A stretch of 10,501 bases of DNA from an uncultured Megasphaera sp. (GTDB taxonomy: Bacteria > Bacillota > Negativicutes > Veillonellales > Megasphaeraceae): positions 1 through 10,501 of the forward strand of contig CALBLM010000072.1 in the NCBI GenBank assembly GCA_937895695.1, in the 5' to 3' direction. The translations under genes were made by a program, and so were the position numbers. The notes beneath the pieces are model-generated. The model worked only from the letters and a program-made list of their open reading frames with translations, made no database searches and was not told the DNA's origin. Each line of letters starts with the position of its first letter. The stretch's first letter is position 1. Of this stretch, positions 6,077 to 10,501 are shown piece after piece.

Positions 6077-8077
6077 TTAATGTTGACTATATTTTTGATA
6101 TGTTTCAGACATATCCAGGCACATTTTTCCTGATAAAATGGGAAAATAATATGCTGGTCCATCGGCATGCTGACAAATACGCAATACGCCGATTTCTTTT
6201 AATACCTGAATTGCTGCATATATATCATGTGCTGTATATGTATCAGATTTTGCAGCTATAATTCGTTGTTGCGTCTGCCAAATCGGCATTCCCCATTCTG
6301 GTATGATTTTTTTTAATGTCAAATAAATATCAATCATACGTGTCCGATCCAAATGAATAACCTGTTCCGGCAAATGAACATCTTGCAATATCAACTGCGG
6401 AAATGACATGCCATTGAAATCATTACGTTCCAGTTGAAACGCAACATCGACAAGATCCCCTTCCAAAATAGATTCGCAAAGTGATGCCATGGACCACCCG
6501 ACACCATGTATTTTGTGAACACCATCGCAGGTTAACGTAAGGCGTATATGATTTTTATCTTTTCCAATAGGCCGGATTTCTTCTACACGGCATTTAGACA
6601 TCGAAAAAACAGGTCTGCTGTTTCCCATGCCATACGGTTCCATACAGCTCAGTTCACGAATCAAATCCAAGGATATATCTGTTCCCCGCAACATAGCGTC
6701 AATCATGACTACTGAAATATAATCTTCTTGATGCATCGTTTTAGTGGCATATTCATTTAAACGCTGGCGAAATGCATCGATCTTATCCGCCTGAATCGAA
6801 AAGCCCGCAGCCATTGGATGTCCACCGTATTGCAACAATAAATCATCAGCATATTGCAATGCTTCATACATGTTAAATCCGGCTATACTGCGGCAAGACC
6901 CTTTTCCAATGCCATCATGCACACTAATAACCAAGGCCGGCCTATAGTATTTTTCTACTAACCGAGAAGCAGCAATACCAATAACGCCAACGTGCCATTC
7001 TGTTCCAAATGCCACAAGCACACCGTCTCGTTCTCTATCTTCTTTTTCAATTTGTTCTATCGCCTGTTCGGCAATCGTGTGTTCTATCTCTTGTCGCTGT
7101 CGATTTAATTCACTTAATGCATGCGCCATATGCTTTGCTTTTTCACCATTTGATTCCAGCAATAATCGAACACCTTGTTCAGCATGACTAATACGACCAG
7201 CTGCATTTAAACGCGGTGCCGCTGTAAATGCGATGCGTCCGGCACTTATTGTATGTTTATCCAATGCAGAAACTTCCAGCAATGCCTGCAGTCCTGTGTT
7301 GCATCCCTCTTTCATTTTTTTTAGGCCGCTTTGTACTAGCAAACGATTTTCATCTCGCAGCGGTACTAAATCGGCAATCGTTCCCAATGCGGCAATCTCT
7401 GTATATGCCGTAAGTGATTCTTTTTTTCTATATGTCCACAATGCCTGGCACAATTTATAGGCTACACCGGCACCAGCTAATTCCTTGAACGGATACGCAC
7501 AATCTTTTTGTTTGGGATTTAAAACAGCATACGCATCCGGAATTTGTGAAGGCGGTTCATGATGATCCGTAACAATAATATCCATCTTCGTTTTATATTC
7601 TTCAACTAATTCATACGAAGAAATGCCGCAATCAACAGTAATTACTAAATCCGTCTGCTGCGCCGCTAGTCGATGCAATGCTTCTTCATTCAGGCCATAT
7701 CCCTCATTCTGCCGTTCTGGAATATAAAAAGACGGCGTAGCGCCTAAATCAGTTAATACCATATATAACAACGATGTAGACGTAATACCATCTACATCGT
7801 AATCTCCATATATAATAATATTTTCTCCTGCATCAATGCTCTTGCTGATTCTCTTTACAGCTTTGTCCATATCTTTCATTAAAAAAGGGTCATACCCACC
7901 GGACAACGCATCATATAAAAAACGTCGTGCTTCTTCAGTCGACGAAATATTACGATTTAATAATACTTTAGCTAAAAATTCTGATATATGTAATTGTTGT
8001 ATTAGCTTTTGCACATCCGCCTCTGCAGGCTCCATGATATGCCAACGTTTTTGCATTATATCACAACGCATTCTCAT
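6077..8077 (-). CDS. recJ: Single-stranded-DNA-specific 5'-3' exonuclease RecJ
   Basis: A 666-residue DHH-family nuclease that degrades single-stranded DNA 5' to 3' in recombination, mismatch and base-excision repair, using two metal ions. The DHH domain shows YGDYDVDGITS (90-100; D92, D94, D96), VDCG with D149, the DHH triad at 171-173, and D236 in GTIADLVPL (232-240). The DHHA1 domain has the nucleic-acid-binding GGHPMAAGFS at 418-427. An OB-fold region covers about 455-570. The C-terminal region (575-666) looks like a shortened form of the extra domain found in Firmicutes RecJ, which can reach near 790 residues. Met1 at 8077 is preceded by GAAAGTG, a modest ribosome binding site; the typical RecJ start sequence resumes at Met8 (MQKRW), which lacks a site, so a start seven codons later is less likely. 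It is the first gene after the nifJ terminator and probably leads the operon. Confidence 0.96.
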   Translation of the reverse strand: MRMRCDIMQKRWHIMEPAEADVQKLIQQLHISEFLAKVLLNRNISSTEEARRFLYDALSGGYDPFLMKDMDKAVKRISKSIDAGENIIIYGDYDVDGITSTSLLYMVLTDLGATPSFYIPERQNEGYGLNEEALHRLAAQQTDLVITVDCGISSYELVEEYKTKMDIIVTDHHEPPSQIPDAYAVLNPKQKDCAYPFKELAGAGVAYKLCQALWTYRKKESLTAYTEIAALGTIADLVPLRDENRLLVQSGLKKMKEGCNTGLQALLEVSALDKHTISAGRIAFTAAPRLNAAGRISHAEQGVRLLLESNGEKAKHMAHALSELNRQRQEIEHTIAEQAIEQIEKEDRERDGVLVAFGTEWHVGVIGIAASRLVEKYYRPALVISVHDGIGKGSCRSIAGFNMYEALQYADDLLLQYGGHPMAAGFSIQADKIDAFRQRLNEYATKTMHQEDYISVVMIDAMLRGTDISLDLIRELSCMEPYGMGNSRPVFSMSKCRVEEIRPIGKDKNHIRLTLTCDGVHKIHGVGWSMASLCESILEGDLVDVAFQLERNDFNGMSFPQLILQDVHLPEQVIHLDRTRMIDIYLTLKKIIPEWGMPIWQTQQRIIAAKSDTYTAHDIYAAIQVLKEIGVLRICQHADGPAYYFPILSGKMCLDMSETYQKYSQH

Positions 8078-8106
8078 AAATAATCACTTTCAATAATTAC
8101 ACATTT

Positions 8107-8135
8107 ATTCTACCACGTTCTATTCTCAAAATAAA
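8107..8135 (-). promoter_or_regulatory. Candidate extended -10 promoter for the recJ operon
   Basis: On the minus strand, TAGAAT at 8112-8107 (one mismatch to TATAAT) is preceded directly by TGG at 8115-8113, giving an extended -10 element. At a 17-nt spacer the -35 position reads TTTATT (8135-8130), which is weak, as is usual when a TGn motif is present. The predicted start near 8100 would leave a leader of roughly 23 nt before the recJ ATG, too short for a riboswitch. An alternative pair, TTGATA (8147-8142) with AATAGA (8124-8119), has a better -35 but a poorer -10. The region upstream is strongly AT-rich and could act as an UP element. No operator repeat or Fur box is apparent. Confidence 0.4.
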
Positions 8136-8181
8136 GAAATTTATCAAAAAAATATGATTTATTTGAATTTTTTTCGAAAAT

Positions 8182-8222
8182 AAAAAAACAACTGCACTAC
8201 AAATTATGCAGTGCAGTTGTTT
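8182..8222 (-). terminator. Rho-independent terminator of nifJ
   Basis: The arms at 8186-8198 and 8210-8222 are perfectly complementary over 13 bp (AAACAACTGCACT on the plus strand) around an 11-nt loop. Read on the minus strand, the stem is followed by a run of Ts (the arm ends in TTT, then TTTT, A, TTTT), as in an intrinsic terminator. It lies 39 nt past the nifJ stop codon. On the plus strand the hairpin is followed only by a mixed TTGTTTCT stretch, so it acts chiefly on minus-strand transcription. It separates nifJ from the recJ operon. Confidence 0.88.
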
Positions 8223-8233
8223 CTAGTATGCAA

Positions 8234-8247
8234 GCGCTATGCAGCGC
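8234..8247 (-). repeat. Small GC-rich hairpin between the nifJ stop and its terminator
   Basis: GCGCT (8234-8238) and AGCGC (8243-8247) form a 5-bp stem with a 4-nt loop. The hairpin lies in the nifJ 3' untranslated region, ahead of the terminator. It has no T-run of its own, so it is not a separate terminator; it could slightly stabilise the message end or be chance. Confidence 0.4.
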
Positions 8248-8261
8248 ATACAGTTATCAGA

Positions 8262-10501
8262 TTAAGCTTCGAAACCTTTCTGGAAACGTACATAGGTTTC
8301 GCGACGGTTCTTAGCATCAGCTTCTGTCTTAGCATACAATTTAGCAGCTTCTTCAGGCATAGCTTTCTGCAAGGAAGCGTAACGAACTTCGCCCTGTAAG
8401 AATTCCTGGAATTTGCTGTAATCCGGTTCTTTGGAGTCGAGGCTGAACGGATTCTTGCCTGCAGCTTTGAGTTCCGGATTGTAACGGAACAGATCCCAGT
8501 AACCGCATTCAACAGCGAGTTTTTCTTCTGTCTGGCTCTTGCCCATGCCTTTACGGATACCATGGTTGATACAAGGAGCATAGCAGATAACGAGGGAAGG
8601 ACCATGATAAGCTTCAGCTTCTGTGAGAGCTTTCATGAGCTGGTTCTTATCAGCACCCATAGCTACCTGAGCTACATATACATAGCCATAGGAAATAGCC
8701 ATCATGCCGAGGTCTTTCTTCTTCGTGCGTTTACCAGCAGCAGCAAACTGAGCAATAGCAGCTGTCGGTGTAGCTTTAGAAGACTGTCCGCCTGTGTTGG
8801 AGTAAACTTCTGTATCGAGTACGAGAACGTTTACATCATGGTCAGCAGCGAGAACATGGTCAACACCGCCGTAACCAATATCGTAGGACCAGCCGTCACC
8901 ACCGATAATCCACTGGGAACGTTTAACGAAGAACTGTTTTTTATCGAGGAAGTCTTCGAGAACAGGTTTGCCTGCAGCTTCTTTTTCAAGAGCAGCTGTC
9001 AATTTATCAGCGCGTTCACGAGAACCTTCGCCTTCATCAGCGTTAGCAGCCCAATCACTGAGTGCAGCCTGGAGGTCTGCAGATGCAACAGCTTTAGCAG
9101 CGTCTACATTAGCAACCAAGTCTTTACGTACTTTATCAACGCCCAAGAACATGCCGAGACCAAATTCAGCAGCATCTTCGAACAAGCTGTTAGCCCAAGC
9201 AGGACCATGACCAGCAGCGTTCATTGTGTACGGGGAAACAGGAGCAGATGCACCCCAAATGGAGGAGCAGCCTGTAGCATTAGCAATCATCATGCGATCA
9301 CCAAAGAGCTGTGTAACAACTTTAACATACGGTGTTTCGCCGCAACCTGCGCAAGCGCCGGAGAATTCGAGAAGCGGAGTTTCGAACTGAGAACCGATAA
9401 CGGTCTTCTTATTCTGCGGGTTAGCTTTCGGAGCAACTTTTTCAGTACCATAGTACCAGAGATCCATCTTAGCACGTTCTTCGTCTGTATTCGGAACCAT
9501 TGTGAGGGCTTTAACCGGGCAGACGTTTACGCAAGAACCGCATTCGAGGCAGTCGAGCTGGTCAACAATGATAGCTACATCGTATTCTTTACCAGATTTA
9601 GCTTTAGCAGCAACTTTATAACCTGCCGGAGCAGCAGCTGTTTCTTCTTTCGTTGTCAATACCGGACGAATTGTAGCGTGCGGGCAGACGAAAGAACACT
9701 GCATACAACCAATACATTTTTCAGCATCCCAAGAAGGAACATGAAGTGCAGGACCTGCTTTTTCGAATTTAGCAGTACCAGAAGGCATTGTACCATCTTC
9801 ACGGCCAGCAAATGCGGAAACCGGGAGATCGTCACCAACCTGGCCAAGCATTGGAGCTGCAACATTTTTGAAGTATTCAGAAGTCGGACGACCTTCAACA
9901 ACTTCATCAACTGCATCAGCCCAAGAAGCCGGATAGTTAACTTCATGGAATTCTTTGATACCAGCATCAACAGCACCATTGTTCATATCAACGACTTTCT
10001 GGCCTTTCTTGCCATAGCTCTTGACGATGGAATCTTTTAAGTATTTAACGGCATCATCGATAGGAATGATTTTAGCAAGTGCAAAGAATGCTGCCTGCAT
10101 AACCATGTTGATACGAGTGCCGAGGCCGAGTTTCTGGCCAATAGCATCACCATTCAAGGTGTAGAATTTAACATGATGTTTAGCAATTGCACGTTTAATT
10201 TTAGCCGGCAATTCTTTATCAAGTTCTTCATCAGTCCATGTGCAGTTCAACATGAATGTGCCGTTATCTTTGATACCACGGAGAATATCGAAGCGTTTTA
10301 CATAAGACTGACGATGGCAAGCGATGTAATCAGCTGCGTCGATGAGGTATGGCATATCGATAGGTTTCGTACCAAAACGCAAGTGAGAAATTGTTACGCC
10401 GCCAGATTTTTTGGAGTCATAAGCGAAATATGCCTGTGCATACATATCTGTGTGGTCACCGATGATTTTGATAGCGGATTTGTTAGCGCCAACAGTACCA
10501 G
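8262..10501 (-). CDS. nifJ: Pyruvate:ferredoxin (flavodoxin) oxidoreductase, N-terminal part missing
   Basis: The C-terminal 745 residues of a single-chain PFOR of about 1170-1180 residues; the reading frame is open through the right edge, so the start lies outside. PFOR oxidises pyruvate with CoA to acetyl-CoA and CO2, passing electrons to ferredoxin or flavodoxin, and is central to anaerobic energy metabolism. Counting from the first complete codon (10499), the gamma domain opens at GTVGANK (1-7). A two-cluster ferredoxin domain has C262, C265, C268, C272 and C317, C320, C323, C327. The thiamine-diphosphate domain carries the proximal cluster ligands C383, C386, C411 and probably C643, with GDGWS at 534-538 and NTGG at 568-571. 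All expected cofactor ligands in the visible part are present. Codon choice is strikingly uniform (TTC, AAC, TAC and GGT favoured), unlike the neighbouring operon, suggesting high expression. A strong terminator follows the stop codon. The upstream promoter is not in the window. Confidence 0.97.
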   Translation of the reverse strand, partial: GTVGANKSAIKIIGDHTDMYAQAYFAYDSKKSGGVTISHLRFGTKPIDMPYLIDAADYIACHRQSYVKRFDILRGIKDNGTFMLNCTWTDEELDKELPAKIKRAIAKHHVKFYTLNGDAIGQKLGLGTRINMVMQAAFFALAKIIPIDDAVKYLKDSIVKSYGKKGQKVVDMNNGAVDAGIKEFHEVNYPASWADAVDEVVEGRPTSEYFKNVAAPMLGQVGDDLPVSAFAGREDGTMPSGTAKFEKAGPALHVPSWDAEKCIGCMQCSFVCPHATIRPVLTTKEETAAAPAGYKVAAKAKSGKEYDVAIIVDQLDCLECGSCVNVCPVKALTMVPNTDEERAKMDLWYYGTEKVAPKANPQNKKTVIGSQFETPLLEFSGACAGCGETPYVKVVTQLFGDRMMIANATGCSSIWGASAPVSPYTMNAAGHGPAWANSLFEDAAEFGLGMFLGVDKVRKDLVANVDAAKAVASADLQAALSDWAANADEGEGSRERADKLTAALEKEAAGKPVLEDFLDKKQFFVKRSQWIIGGDGWSYDIGYGGVDHVLAADHDVNVLVLDTEVYSNTGGQSSKATPTAAIAQFAAAGKRTKKKDLGMMAISYGYVYVAQVAMGADKNQLMKALTEAEAYHGPSLVICYAPCINHGIRKGMGKSQTEEKLAVECGYWDLFRYNPELKAAGKNPFSLDSKEPDYSKFQEFLQGEVRYASLQKAMPEEAAKLYAKTEADAKNRRETYVRFQKGFEA

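Noticed and set aside
8171..8180. TTTTCGAAAA palindrome upstream of recJ as an operator
   Set aside because: It sits in a run of A and T next to the terminator tail, well upstream of the candidate promoter, and a 10-bp palindrome of this composition is expected by chance.
8078..8261. Possible riboswitch or small RNA in the largest intergenic gap
   Set aside because: The strong hairpin is explained as the nifJ terminator, and the remaining 100 bases are AT-rich with no further stable stems; the predicted recJ leader is too short.
8562..10040. Long plus-strand open frame of 492 codons opposite nifJ
   Set aside because: It lies wholly antisense to a certain PFOR gene, its translation is rich in Ser, Phe, Arg and Cys with no recognisable domain, and such frames arise from the biased codon use of the real gene.
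1..10501. Mobile element, phage, CRISPR or defence system
   Set aside because: All coding space is taken by conserved housekeeping genes in one direction, and I saw no transposase, integrase, direct-repeat array, tRNA or attachment-site-like duplication.

Overview
The window is a stretch of bacterial housekeeping chromosome in which every gene lies on the minus strand. It is densely packed and AT-leaning. An anaerobic Firmicutes-type organism is suggested by three things: a single-chain pyruvate:ferredoxin oxidoreductase, a HemZ-type radical SAM protein, and the recJ / rel / dtd / MBL / hemZ gene order that I recall from Clostridia and Negativicutes. Residue style and gene content lean towards a member of the Negativicutes (Veillonella / Megasphaera / Dialister-like), but I cannot prove this from the window alone.

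Layout, following transcription from right to left. (1) 10501-8262 is the 3' two thirds of nifJ (PFOR); its start lies beyond the right edge. It ends in a strong intrinsic terminator at 8182-8222. (2) 8078-8181 is a short AT-rich intergenic region with a candidate extended -10 promoter. (3) A tight seven-gene run follows: recJ (8077-6077), rel/relA (6062-3864), dtd (3864-3415), an MBL-fold hydrolase (3396-2761), an AI-2E family membrane protein (2757-1678), a Fur-family regulator (1697-1182) and hemZ (1195 to beyond the left edge). Gaps in this run are 3 to 18 nt or are overlaps (1, 20 and 14 nt), and I see no internal terminator, so one polycistronic unit is likely. hemZ is open through the left edge with no stop in the window. 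No gap without a gene exceeds 184 bases.

Functionally, the operon joins DNA repair (RecJ), (p)ppGpp metabolism (Rel), D-aminoacyl-tRNA proofreading (Dtd), a glyoxalase II-like hydrolase, a permease of uncertain substrate, a metal-dependent repressor and a radical SAM enzyme linked to tetrapyrroles. nifJ is a separate, probably highly expressed unit of central anaerobic metabolism.

I found no mobile element, CRISPR array, tRNA, rRNA or phage gene, and no convincing undescribed system. The more interesting points are small: a Fur regulator locked by overlaps between a permease and HemZ; a HemZ radical SAM motif of the HemW form (Cx3Cx2CxF) rather than the HemN form; ribosome binding sites written into the Gly-Gly tails of upstream proteins; and a clear shift in codon use between nifJ and the operon.
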